From JAAYPI01 sp036734385 (GTDB lineage Bacteria; Bacteroidota; Bacteroidia; Bacteroidales; Paludibacteraceae): a DNA stretch of 64,000 nt. The stretch covers positions 62,001 to 126,000 of the forward strand of contig DAIMYQ010000001.1 in NCBI GenBank assembly GCA_036734385.1, read 5' to 3'. The translations under genes and the position numbers were made by a program. This document shows, in pieces, positions 47,184 to 55,623 of the stretch (positions within the stretch are counted from its first letter, which is position 1; each line of letters begins with the position of its first letter). The notes under the pieces were generated by a model. It saw nothing but the letters and a program-made list of their open reading frames with translations. It was not told the DNA's origin and ran no database searches.

Positions 47184-47962
47184 AATCAAAAATTAGATAT
47201 ACTTTCCAATTTATTAAATATCTCTGCGTTAGCAAACCCAAAGGAGGGTTTGGTATTCATTCTCCTTTCGTTTTTTATCTAATTACCCAAATTATCGAAG
47301 AGAAAAAGCCTTACTATTGCTACCATAAAATAGAAAGACTTCGAAATGAATTAAAAAAAGATCAAAACTCAATCTTTGTTGCCGATTTTGGCACCGGAAA
47401 ATCATCGCAAAGAAAAATTGCTAATATTGCCAAAAGGAGTCTCAAACCCCGCAAATATGCACAACTATTATTTCGTCTTACCGTCCATTCTCACCCAAGA
47501 AATATTTTAGAACTTGGCACATCTTTAGGTATTACAACGGCATATCTAGCCTCTGCTAATTCAAAAGCAACGGTTTATACTATCGAGGGTTCAGGTGAAA
47601 TTGCGAACATCGCAAAACAAAATTTTCGACGAATAAACATCAAAAACATTCAACTTTTCGAGGGTCAAATAAGTTCTCAATTACCCAATGTTTTAAATCA
47701 AATGGAATCTCTCGACCTTGTATTTTTCGATGCCAACCACAAAGGAATTCCAACTCTATCATATTTTAACATGTGTCTTGAAAAGATTAATTCACAAACT
47801 ATTTTTATATTTGATGACATTTATTGGTCAAAAGAAATGACGAATGCATGGCAAGAAATATACATGCACCCCAAAGTATCCATTTCCATCGATCTTTTTT
47901 CAATTGGTATCGTATTTTTTAATCCGGACTTGAAAAAAGAACACTATATTGTAAAATTCTAA
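47177..47962 (+). CDS. Class I SAM-dependent methyltransferase (O-methyltransferase-like)
   Basis: A 261-residue protein with a Rossmann-type methyltransferase domain from about residue 95. The SAM-binding loop is ILELGTSLGITTAYLA, followed by an acidic end of strand 2 (VYTIEG) and LDLVFFDANHKGIP, as in catechol-O-methyltransferase-like enzymes. The N-terminal ~90 residues (GGFGIHSPFVFYLI) are conserved in a Bacteroidetes subgroup. There is no membrane segment. The substrate is unknown. It overlaps the DUF4954 gene by 7 bases and is followed after 13 bases by the adenosyltransferase. Confidence 0.8.
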   Translation: MLKSKIRYTFQFIKYLCVSKPKGGFGIHSPFVFYLITQIIEEKKPYYCYHKIERLRNELKKDQNSIFVADFGTGKSSQRKIANIAKRSLKPRKYAQLLFRLTVHSHPRNILELGTSLGITTAYLASANSKATVYTIEGSGEIANIAKQNFRRINIKNIQLFEGQISSQLPNVLNQMESLDLVFFDANHKGIPTLSYFNMCLEKINSQTIFIFDDIYWSKEMTNAWQEIYMHPKVSISIDLFSIGIVFFNPDLKKEHYIVKF

Positions 47963-47975
47963 CCAACCGACAATC

Positions 47976-48485
47976 ATGAAAGTATACACAAAAACAGGAG
48001 ATAATGGTACTACTAGTCTTATTGGTGGTCAACGTGTAAAGAAAAACGATACAAGACTGGAAATTTATGGAACAATTGATGAACTTAGTAGCTTTTTAGG
48101 CTTATTGAAAAGCCAAGACATAGACACTTCGTACAAAAAAGATATTAACAACATACAACAAACCTTAATTCAAATCAACATTGTTTTTGCTATTGATGAA
48201 AAAGAAAATCCGGAAATTGCTCAGAAATATCAGTTCGACAACAAAAAAATCACGTGGATAGAAACAAAAATTGACAATTATGACAAAAACTTGCCCCCGA
48301 TAACTGAATTTTTAATTCCTGGAAAGAATCAAAATTCTTCCATTTGCAACATATGCCGCACAATATGTCGCCGTACCGAAAGAAGGATTTTTGAAATAGA
48401 GTTATCTGAAGAACAAAAAAAGGCAGCAATATTCGTAAATAGGCTATCCGATTTTTTATTTATTTTGTCGAGAAAATTAACCTAA
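47976..48485 (+). CDS. Cob(I)alamin adenosyltransferase, PduO type
   Basis: Makes adenosylcobalamin from cob(I)alamin and ATP. The 169-residue protein has the ATP-binding N-terminus KTGDNGTTSLIGGQRVKKND (residues 5-24), DELSSFLGL, and the conserved helix RTICRRTERRIF near residues 128-139. The fold is a trimeric four-helix bundle. No cobalamin biosynthesis genes are nearby; the product probably serves B12-dependent mutases elsewhere. Last gene of the hflX run. Confidence 0.94.
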   Translation: MKVYTKTGDNGTTSLIGGQRVKKNDTRLEIYGTIDELSSFLGLLKSQDIDTSYKKDINNIQQTLIQINIVFAIDEKENPEIAQKYQFDNKKITWIETKIDNYDKNLPPITEFLIPGKNQNSSICNICRTICRRTERRIFEIELSEEQKKAAIFVNRLSDFLFILSRKLT

Positions 48486-48514
48486 AATTAGCATTAAAAA
48501 AATATATTCAAAAT

Positions 48515-48545
48515 GTTGTTGAATAAAAAAATATCTTTATCTTTG
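48515..48545 (+). promoter_or_regulatory. Promoter of the DUF2795 gene
   Basis: -33 GTTG (48515-48518), 19-base spacer, -7 TATCTTTG (48538-48545), 63 bases before the ATG. Confidence 0.7.
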
Positions 48546-48607
48546 CCAGCAGTTTAGGCGTTTTTAGTCGAAAAATAACAAACCGTAAACACTTTTTATA
48601 TATAATT

Positions 48608-48829
48608 ATGTATTGGACGTTAGAATTAGCATCAAAACTAGAAGACGCTCCTTGGCCTGCAACCAAAGATGAATTAATAGATTTTGCGATTAGGTCTGGC
48701 GCCCCGCTTGAAGTAATCGAAAATTTACAAGAGATAGAGGACGAAGGAGAGATCTATGAAACAATCGAAGATATTTGGCCGGATTACCCAAGCAAAGAGG
48801 ATTTCTTCTTTAATGAAGATGAATACTAG
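48608..48829 (+). CDS. DUF2795 domain protein
   Basis: A small acidic protein of 73 residues in the DUF2795 family (LASKLEDAPWPATKDELIDFAIRSGAP). The C-terminal third is very acidic (EIEDEGEIYETIEDIW...EDFFFNEDEY). The family is abundant in Bacteroidetes and has no established function. It has its own promoter. The T9SS operon begins 135 bases downstream. Confidence 0.85.
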   Translation: MYWTLELASKLEDAPWPATKDELIDFAIRSGAPLEVIENLQEIEDEGEIYETIEDIWPDYPSKEDFFFNEDEY

Positions 48830-48840
48830 TAGCGACTTTT

Positions 48841-48892
48841 TTCTTCTCGAAATTGTAAAAGATTTTATTTAGCACAATAAATTAGAGAAGAA
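48841..48892. repeat. Long inverted repeat in the DUF2795-porP intergenic region
   Basis: TTCTTCTC (48841-48848) and GAGAAGAA (48885-48892), 36 bases apart, with an inner TTGT/ACAA pair. No T tract follows, so it is not an obvious intrinsic terminator. Confidence 0.45.
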
Positions 48893-48937
48893 TATCGTTA
48901 TGTACAGAGTATTTTACTGTTTATAAAGAAGGCCTAA

Positions 48938-48960
48938 CTTATAGGTTGGTGGCCTATAAG
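48938..48960 (+). promoter_or_regulatory. Hairpin immediately upstream of porP
   Basis: Perfect 8-bp inverted repeat CTTATAGG / CCTATAAG with loop TTGGTGG, ending 4 bases before the porP ATG. An alternative AGGCC (48930-48934) / GGCCT (48951-48955) pairing competes with it. The placement over the ribosome-entry site suggests translational control, or a DNA operator. The 135-base gap contains no TAnnTTTG box. Confidence 0.55.
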
Positions 48961-48964
48961 ATTT

Positions 48965-49909
48965 ATGAAAAGATTTTTATTTTTAATCATAGCACTTACT
49001 TTTAGTTTAGCAAACTCTGTAGGACAACAACATTCGCAATTTAGCCAATATATGCTAAATCTGAATAATATAAGTCCAGCAGATGTCGGAAGCAGTGGCA
49101 TGATAAATCTTTTCGGAACAACAAGACAACAATGGGTAGGACTCGAAGGAGCTCCAAAGTCGACGATGGTGAGTGTCGACCTCCCTTTCAATATTAATAA
49201 TACAAAACACGGTGCCGGTTTATATTTTTTAGATGAGAGTATTGGTTTATTCTCTAATCAAAGTGTAAATTTGGAGTACGCATATCATATGCTTTTATCC
49301 GAGGAAAGTTACCTTAGCGGAGGTTTTACTGTTAATTTTAAAAGTTTGAGCTTTAATTCTGGAGACGTTTATGACGTAACAAGTGATTACCATACTTCAA
49401 GCGATCCTTCTATTCCAACTGGAAGCAAAGTATCTGACTTAAGGGTAGGCTTGGGAATTGGCTTCTTATTTAGAACCAAAGACCTTTTTGCCGGCATTTC
49501 ATTATTAAACGTTACTTCTCCCGTTTTCGAATTGGGTAATGTAGAATTCAAAGATCCTCTGAATCTTTGCTTTACAGGTGGATACAATATTTTTCTTCCA
49601 AATTCGTTATATGTATTGAAACCCTCAACACTATTAAAAACAGATTTTTCATCTTGGCAGATAGATATTAATGCTAATCTTGAGTATAAGGAAACTTTTT
49701 GGGGAGGAATTGGATACAGGATGGAAGACGCCGTCGTTTTTATGTTGGGAATGAGGGTATTTGATGGATTGAAAATAGGTTATTCATTTGATTTACCTAC
49801 ATCAAAGCTCATTAATACAGGAGCTGGCAATCATGAAATAACGCTCGGATATAGTTTCAATATAGATTTCTCAAAGAAGAATAGTTACAAGAGCATACGC
49901 TTTTTATAG
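48965..49909 (+). CDS. porP: T9SS outer-membrane protein PorP (PorP/SprF family)
   Basis: Outer-membrane beta-barrel of the PorP/SprF family, 314 residues, first gene of the T9SS core operon. The signal peptide (KRFLFLIIALTFSLANSVG) is followed by the family signature QQHSQFSQYMLNLNNISPAD and RQQWVGLEGAPKS. Later strands include GAGLYFLDESIGLF and LRVGLGIGFLFRTKDLFAGISL. PorP contacts the PorK/N ring and helps anchor it to the outer membrane. porK follows after 26 bases. A hairpin ends 4 bases before its ATG. Confidence 0.94.
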   Translation: MKRFLFLIIALTFSLANSVGQQHSQFSQYMLNLNNISPADVGSSGMINLFGTTRQQWVGLEGAPKSTMVSVDLPFNINNTKHGAGLYFLDESIGLFSNQSVNLEYAYHMLLSEESYLSGGFTVNFKSLSFNSGDVYDVTSDYHTSSDPSIPTGSKVSDLRVGLGIGFLFRTKDLFAGISLLNVTSPVFELGNVEFKDPLNLCFTGGYNIFLPNSLYVLKPSTLLKTDFSSWQIDINANLEYKETFWGGIGYRMEDAVVFMLGMRVFDGLKIGYSFDLPTSKLINTGAGNHEITLGYSFNIDFSKKNSYKSIRFL

Positions 49910-49935
49910 AATATGCAAAACCTTAAATTGATAAT

Positions 49936-51351
49936 ATGAAAAAAGTACTTTTCTCCCTACTCGCTGTAGTGACGTTTGTTGGTTGTAGCAACAAAGGAAG
50001 TGGTGAATTGGTTGGTGTAAAAGGAGATGCTTGGCAAGATCCAACTCCCTATGGAATGGTTTACATAAAATCGGGATCTTTTACTATGGGATCTAACGAT
50101 CAGGATGCAAACTGGGCTTTGGCTACACAATCAAAAGTTGTTTCTATTGATGCTTTTTGGATGGACGAAACAGAAATAACAAACCGCGAATACAAGCAAT
50201 TTGTTTTTTGGGTAAAGGATTCTATTGTTAGAGGAAAATTGGCTGATGCTGGTGATGACAATTATAGAATTTCCCAAGACAAACAAGGAAATGAGCTTAC
50301 CAAACCTCATTTGAATTGGAATAAAAAAATTCCGTGGACGAAACCTACAGAAGAACAACAAGAAGCCATCAAGTCCATGTATTATGGAGAAGATGAGTCT
50401 ATCGCTCTTACACCCGAACTTAACGGACAAATTCTTAATTACAAATACAGCTGGATAGATTATAACCAAGCCGCTCTTAAGAGGAACAAATTCAATACCA
50501 ATAAAGGTAAATTTGAGTCTGATATTTCTATGTTGGGCAAAGGAAAAGACAGTGCCGATGTTATGATTAAAAAAGACACTGCATATGTTGACGAACAAGG
50601 TTATATTGTAAACAAAACTCGTTTTGTTGAATTAAAGAATCGTCGTGATTTTATATCTTCTAAAATCATTAATGTTTATCCTGACACTCTTTGCTGGATA
50701 CGTGATTTCACCTATGCTTATAATGAACCTTACATGAAAATGTATTTTTATCATGATGGGTATGGAGATTATCCTGTTGTAGGCGTAAATTGGGAGCAAG
50801 CAAGTGCCTTTTGTCATTGGAGAACTTACTTCTACAACCATGCACAAATACAAAACAAACAACATATTGTCCAGGATTATAGACTACCTACTGAATCTGA
50901 GTGGGAATATGCAGCAAGAGGTGGTCGTGATTTATCGATGTATCCTTGGGGTGGAAATTACATCAGGGCAGCAAAAGGCTGTTTCTTAGGAAACTTCAAA
51001 CCCATGCATGGAAATTATACGGTTGATGGACACATGGTAGCAGCAAAAGTGGCATCTTTTCCACCAAATGATTACGGTTTGTATGATATGGCTGGGAACG
51101 TTGCTGAGTGGACATCTTCTGCTTATCATGAATCAAACTACAGTTTCGTAAATGATTTAAATCCAAGTTACCAATACAATGCGAAGGCTAGTGATCCTGA
51201 AATAATGAAGCGTAAAGTAATTAGAGGAGGTTCATGGAAAGACATTGGCTACTATTTGCAATGTGGAACCAGAACCTATGAATACCAAACTGAAAATCGC
51301 TGCTACATAGGATTTCGTTGCGTAAGGAGTGTGATCGGTGCAAATCAATAA
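49936..51351 (+). CDS. porK: T9SS ring lipoprotein PorK (GldK)
   Basis: Outer-membrane lipoprotein that forms the periplasmic T9SS ring with PorN. The 471-residue precursor has a lipobox TFVGC with the lipid-modified C17. Residues 35-470 form a formylglycine-generating-enzyme/sulfatase-modifying-factor-like fold (GMVYIKSGSFTMGS, FWMDETEITNREYKQF, YRLPTESEWEYAARGG, PNDYGLYDMAGNVAEWTSS, VIRGGSWKD). A long insertion of about 130 residues follows the first strand region. In this family the fold is structural and not an active enzyme. It is second in the porPKLMN operon. Confidence 0.96.
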   Translation: MKKVLFSLLAVVTFVGCSNKGSGELVGVKGDAWQDPTPYGMVYIKSGSFTMGSNDQDANWALATQSKVVSIDAFWMDETEITNREYKQFVFWVKDSIVRGKLADAGDDNYRISQDKQGNELTKPHLNWNKKIPWTKPTEEQQEAIKSMYYGEDESIALTPELNGQILNYKYSWIDYNQAALKRNKFNTNKGKFESDISMLGKGKDSADVMIKKDTAYVDEQGYIVNKTRFVELKNRRDFISSKIINVYPDTLCWIRDFTYAYNEPYMKMYFYHDGYGDYPVVGVNWEQASAFCHWRTYFYNHAQIQNKQHIVQDYRLPTESEWEYAARGGRDLSMYPWGGNYIRAAKGCFLGNFKPMHGNYTVDGHMVAAKVASFPPNDYGLYDMAGNVAEWTSSAYHESNYSFVNDLNPSYQYNAKASDPEIMKRKVIRGGSWKDIGYYLQCGTRTYEYQTENRCYIGFRCVRSVIGANQ

Positions 51352-51400
51352 CCTTAAAAAAATTATTAACTGAATATTTATAACCCTAAAAATCAAAAAA

Positions 51401-52228
51401 ATGAGTAAAGAAAATTTCTTAACAAGCGAAAAAGGAAAAAGAATCACAGGTATGGCCTATGGACTTGGAGCTTCTGTCGTAATTATTGGAGCACTATTTA
51501 AAATTATGCACTTCCCTGGAGCAGGTCCAATGCTTATGGCAGGTATGGGATGTGAAGCTATTTTGTTCGCACTTTCAGCATTTGAGCCAGCCCACAAAGA
51601 ATTTGACTGGAGTCTTATATACCCCGAATTTGCAGATGCAGAAGCTGCCGCATCACAACCAAGAGAAAAAATTCAACAACCTAAGGGAAATTTGAATCTT
51701 TCCGGTGTAGGTTCGTTAGCTAACGATGACGTTGAAAAATTGAAAGAAGGAATCAAAAAATTAGGTGAAACAGCTTCTCAAATAGTAGACATTTCTGGCG
51801 TTTCCTCCGCTGCTTCTGTTTATGTCAAGAATATGAATAATGCTTCGGATGCAATTAGTGCTTTTGCTTCTACTCAAGTTGGCTTAAAGAATTCTTCTGA
51901 TTCTTTGTTCCAATCATATAAAACTGTTGCGGAAAGTATGACATCAGCTGCTACTGATGCTAAGGGATATATGCAAGAAATGCAAGGAGTAACAAAAAGT
52001 TTATCTTCAATTAACGCAGGCTATGAATTACAATTGAAAAATATTGGAAGTCAAGCCGAAATGATGGAAACAGTAACATCTGATCTCAGCAAAATAAAAT
52101 CAACAATGTCTTCTGCGGCAGAAGAATCAGAAGCATTTAAAGCTCAGGCAACTAAGTTAACTCAACAAGTTAGCAGTTTGAACAATGTTTATGGCAATAT
52201 GCTTAATGCATTCAATGCAAGGGCTTAA
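51401..52228 (+). CDS. porL: T9SS inner-membrane motor protein PorL (GldL)
   Basis: Proton-channel subunit of the T9SS motor, 275 residues. Two N-terminal membrane helices span about residues 16-35 and 41-61. They carry Lys34 in ALFKIMHFPG and Glu52 in GCEAILFALSAFE, which correspond to the proton-pathway Lys and Glu of Flavobacterium GldL. The remaining ~200 residues are a cytoplasmic, Ser/Ala-rich predicted coiled coil. PorL is a pentamer around a PorM dimer. 49 bases separate it from porK and 33 from porM. Confidence 0.95.
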   Translation: MSKENFLTSEKGKRITGMAYGLGASVVIIGALFKIMHFPGAGPMLMAGMGCEAILFALSAFEPAHKEFDWSLIYPEFADAEAAASQPREKIQQPKGNLNLSGVGSLANDDVEKLKEGIKKLGETASQIVDISGVSSAASVYVKNMNNASDAISAFASTQVGLKNSSDSLFQSYKTVAESMTSAATDAKGYMQEMQGVTKSLSSINAGYELQLKNIGSQAEMMETVTSDLSKIKSTMSSAAEESEAFKAQATKLTQQVSSLNNVYGNMLNAFNARA

Positions 52229-52261
52229 TTTTTTAATCGTATAAAAAAAAGATAACGAGAT

Positions 52262-53818
52262 ATGAGTGCAACAAATTGTCCGGAAACACCGAGACAAAAG
52301 ATGATAAGTATGATGTATTTGGTACTAACAGCGATGCTTGCGCTGAACGTATCTACAGAAGTACTTAATGGATTTACTTTGGTTCAGAGAAGTTTATCAC
52401 AAAATATTGCCAGCTCTGACATGCAAAACAATGTTATGTATCAACAATTTCAAGATTTGAACTCTCAGAATCCTGCCAAGGTTGGAGAGTGGTTGAACAA
52501 AGCCAAATATGTTAGAGAAAAAACAGATAGTCTATACAATGTGATTGAACAACTTAAAGTTGATATTGTAAAAAAAGCGGATGGACCGGAAGGAGATGTA
52601 AACGACATTAAAGCAAGAGACAACCTGAACATTGGAGGTGAAGTTGCTTTGCTAACTAATAGGGCAAAAAAACTGAAAAAATCAATTAATAGGTATGCTG
52701 ATGAAATGTCGAAGTTGGTTGCAAAGGATACTTCTAAAGTGCGTACTATAAAAGAAAACTTTAAAACTACAGGCATAAAAGCGGCCAATGGAGATCCAGT
52801 ATCCTGGGAAAATGCAATTTTTGAAACTATGCCGATTGCTGCTAGTATTACCCTATTGACAAAAATTCAGTCAGACTTAAAGAATACCGAAGCAGGAGTT
52901 ACCAGTTACTTGAAAAATCAAGTGGATGCGAGTGACTTTCGTGTAAATAAGATTGAAGGGTTGGTAATTTCTCAAACAGGTTACGTAACGAGAGGTGGAA
53001 AATATTCCGCTAAAATAGTTCTTGCAGCTATGGACTCAACAAAAAAACCAACAATTACAGTAAACGGAAGACAACTAACCGGTAATGCATATGACGTACA
53101 ATGCGGTTCAGTAGGTACATTCCCTGTAAAAGGAACAATTGTACTACCAAGAGGGGATGGATCTTTGCAAGAATACAAATTTGAAAGTTCTTACATTGTT
53201 GGAGAACCCACCGCTACTATTTCTGCTGATATGATGAATGTCCTTTATGCAGGAATCGAAAATCCAATTAGTGTTTCTGTACCGGGTATTCCTGCTCAAA
53301 ACATCAATGTGTCAATAACGAATGGAGCATTAACAAGAACCGGCAAAGGTTGGTCTATTAGACCTTCAAGAGTGGGACAAGAATGTAATATCTCCGTATC
53401 TGCTAAAGTATCTGAAGGAAAAGTTCAATCAATTGGTTCAAAACCTTTCCGTGTGAAAGCATTGCCACCTCCTATAGCGTATATTGAATATAAAGATGAT
53501 AAAGGAAACCTTCAAAAATATAAGGGTAGTCGTCCTTTGGCAAAGGGAAGTTTAATCGGAGCAAATGGAGTAAAAGCTGAATTAGATGATGCTGACTTAG
53601 ATGTTAAATATCACGTATTGGGATTTGATGTGAACTATTTTGACTCAATGGGAAATACACTTAAAGAAGTATCTTCCGGTACGAATTTCACACCAAAACA
53701 AACGGATATTATGCGAAAAATGAGCAGGGGAAGGAGTTTCTATATTTCCAGAGTTCGCTCGAAAGGTCCTGATGGCATTGAACGAGTATTACCTCCTATC
53801 GAAGTAATAGTAAATTAA
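52262..53818 (+). CDS. porM: T9SS motor periplasmic protein PorM (GldM)
   Basis: A 518-residue protein with a short cytoplasmic N-terminus (ATNCPETPRQKMISM), one membrane helix (about 15-36, MMYLVLTAMLALNVSTEVL) and a long periplasmic region of four domains ending in beta-rich D3-D4. The MI[SN]MMYLVLTAMLALNVS segment is diagnostic of GldM. It transmits torque from the PorL/M motor to the PorK/N ring and lies between its partners porL and porN. Confidence 0.96.
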   Translation: MSATNCPETPRQKMISMMYLVLTAMLALNVSTEVLNGFTLVQRSLSQNIASSDMQNNVMYQQFQDLNSQNPAKVGEWLNKAKYVREKTDSLYNVIEQLKVDIVKKADGPEGDVNDIKARDNLNIGGEVALLTNRAKKLKKSINRYADEMSKLVAKDTSKVRTIKENFKTTGIKAANGDPVSWENAIFETMPIAASITLLTKIQSDLKNTEAGVTSYLKNQVDASDFRVNKIEGLVISQTGYVTRGGKYSAKIVLAAMDSTKKPTITVNGRQLTGNAYDVQCGSVGTFPVKGTIVLPRGDGSLQEYKFESSYIVGEPTATISADMMNVLYAGIENPISVSVPGIPAQNINVSITNGALTRTGKGWSIRPSRVGQECNISVSAKVSEGKVQSIGSKPFRVKALPPPIAYIEYKDDKGNLQKYKGSRPLAKGSLIGANGVKAELDDADLDVKYHVLGFDVNYFDSMGNTLKEVSSGTNFTPKQTDIMRKMSRGRSFYISRVRSKGPDGIERVLPPIEVIVN

Positions 53819-53829
53819 AACTAAAAAAC

Positions 53830-54714
53830 ATGAAAACGTATTATCATTTATTTGTAGTCGGAGTTTTCTTCTTGTTTGCGGGTCAGCTTAGTGCCCAAGA
53901 TAAAGAAAATTCTTTCTTCGAAGGAAATGGAGAAATATCTACAAACCTTCCTACGAGTGTGCCGTTGGAAGACAGGAAGCCTATAGAGTATAACAATCCT
54001 AGAGCAGATGATATTATCTGGTCAAAGGTGGTGTACAGAATTATTGACTTAAGGGAAAAAATGAACTTTCCGCTCTATTTTCCTGAAGAGGCTAGTGATA
54101 ATCGTCAGAGTTTATTTACAAGTATCTTTCGCCTGATGGAGAAAGACAAAATTAAATGTTACGAGTATCAGGATAATAGGGAGATATTTACGGAAGATTT
54201 AGTTGTTCCTTTCGATGCTTTCACAAAAAAATGGGATATCCTTCTTACTGTGAAGAAGGACTCTGTAACGGGTGATACAATTGGTTCTGAAATAGATGAA
54301 AGTAACATCCCGAACAGAGACATCTTGAAGTATTATGTCAAAGAAGTTTGGTATTTCGACAAAAATAATTCGGTCTTCAATGTTAGGATTATGGCTATCT
54401 GCCCCATTATGTATAGGGAGGATTATGATACTAATACAATGACCAAGAACCCTTTATTTTGGGTGCCATTTGATATGCTAAGACCTTACTTGGCTAAACA
54501 AGAGGCTCTTTTGTCAGATAAGAACAATGGTGCTAGAGAAACTGTTGATGATCTTTTCATTAAACGTAGATTTGGTAGCTATATCTTTAAAGAATCTACC
54601 ACTCGAAATCGCAACTTATTACAGTATAACAGTACCGCCGAGCAGGCTAACCGCGAGCAAGAACGTATTAAGAATGACATATTTAACTTTGAGCAAGATT
54701 TGTGGGAATATTAA
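53830..54714 (+). CDS. porN: T9SS ring protein PorN (GldN)
   Basis: Periplasmic partner of PorK, 294 residues with signal peptide (KTYYHLFVVGVFFLFAGQLSA). Characteristic segments are NPRADDIIWSKVVYRIIDLREKMN, SLFTSIFRLMEKDKIKCYEYQD and the C-terminal RRFGSYIFKESTTRNR. Last gene of the porPKLMN operon, closed by a strong terminator 17 bases after the stop. Confidence 0.95.
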   Translation: MKTYYHLFVVGVFFLFAGQLSAQDKENSFFEGNGEISTNLPTSVPLEDRKPIEYNNPRADDIIWSKVVYRIIDLREKMNFPLYFPEEASDNRQSLFTSIFRLMEKDKIKCYEYQDNREIFTEDLVVPFDAFTKKWDILLTVKKDSVTGDTIGSEIDESNIPNRDILKYYVKEVWYFDKNNSVFNVRIMAICPIMYREDYDTNTMTKNPLFWVPFDMLRPYLAKQEALLSDKNNGARETVDDLFIKRRFGSYIFKESTTRNRNLLQYNSTAEQANREQERIKNDIFNFEQDLWEY

Positions 54715-54731
54715 CACTTATAAAACTTGTA

Positions 54732-54778
54732 TAAAAAAAGGAAAGTCGCTAAAAAAAATAGCGACTTTCCTTTTTTTA
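54732..54778 (+). terminator. Intrinsic terminator of the porPKLMN operon
   Basis: GGAAAGTCGCTA / TAGCGACTTTCC with a 7-A loop and flanking A and T tracts that extend the stem to about 20 bp. It separates porN from porG. Confidence 0.92.
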
Positions 54779-54845
54779 TACTTATATTTTGTTAAATATC
54801 CCTCAATAATAGGATTGTTAAACAAAACATTAAAAAGATTATCCG

Positions 54846-54853
54846 TATATTTG
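54846..54853 (+). promoter_or_regulatory. Promoter -7 box for porG-uppS-bamA
   Basis: TATATTTG, 62 bases before the ATG at 54916. No -33 match at the standard distance. Confidence 0.5.
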
Positions 54854-54915
54854 CGATGTAAACGTGACGAGGGAAATATGTGAAATTTATACAAGAATTA
54901 TTTTATCAAATATCA

Positions 54916-55617
54916 ATGAGAATAAAAAAATGTTTTCATGCGTCGGTCTTGTTGTTTTTATTTATTTTCCCCTTTTGCAGCACAATATTAGCCCAGTACA
55001 ACCATGAAATAGGAATTACAGGAGGCGGATCGTTTTATTTAGGGGATGCTAACCATTCCACACTTTTTAATCGATTGAAACCGGCATACGGTGGATTTTA
55101 TAAATATAACATTGATACGAGATATGCGATAAAGTTGCAAGCATTGGTTGCTGAAGTCGAGGGAGACAGCAGAGATTTCAACTATGTTTTTCCTGATAAG
55201 CAATATGGATATTTTAATCGTAAGTTTGTGGATGCATCCTTAACTGTTGAGTTCAATTTTTTTGACATAGGGGAATTCAGGTATTATAAGAGTAATTACA
55301 ACATAAGTCCATATATTTTATTTGGGATTGGGCTTACTGCTTACAACAATATCTATGTGGCTGACAATTTCTATAAATTTAATTTTCCGATGGGAGTTGG
55401 GGGAAAATGGAAAGTAAATAAACGATGGACATTGGGAGCTGAATGGACCATGCATAAAATGTATGTTGATGACTTTGATGTAACAGGAAATGAAAGTAAA
55501 ATTCTCAATAATCCTTATCAAACAAATAAAACAGCTTTTTTTGATGACGATTGGTATTCTGTAGCTAACTTATTTATTTCATATAATTTAATTCATACGA
55601 AACGATTTTGTCATTAA
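54916..55617 (+). CDS. porG: T9SS-associated outer-membrane protein PorG (DUF6089 family)
   Basis: Small outer-membrane beta-barrel of 233 residues. The ATG at 54916 places the signal peptide (RIKKCFHASVLLFLFIFPFCSTILAQ) at the N-terminus; a GTG 12 codons upstream is less likely. YNHEIGITGGGSFYLGDAN and the repeated aromatic strands match the DUF6089/PorG family. PorG was shown in Porphyromonas to support the PorK/N ring at the outer membrane. The following uppS and bamA genes repeat the order I recall from P. gingivalis, which supports the name. Confidence 0.82.
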   Translation: MRIKKCFHASVLLFLFIFPFCSTILAQYNHEIGITGGGSFYLGDANHSTLFNRLKPAYGGFYKYNIDTRYAIKLQALVAEVEGDSRDFNYVFPDKQYGYFNRKFVDASLTVEFNFFDIGEFRYYKSNYNISPYILFGIGLTAYNNIYVADNFYKFNFPMGVGGKWKVNKRWTLGAEWTMHKMYVDDFDVTGNESKILNNPYQTNKTAFFDDDWYSVANLFISYNLIHTKRFCH

Positions 55618-55623
55618 TTCGCT

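Noticed and set aside
54527..54883. A 118-codon plus-strand open frame after porN
   Set aside because: It overlaps porN out of frame, reads through the strong terminator at 54732-54778 and has no homology signal.
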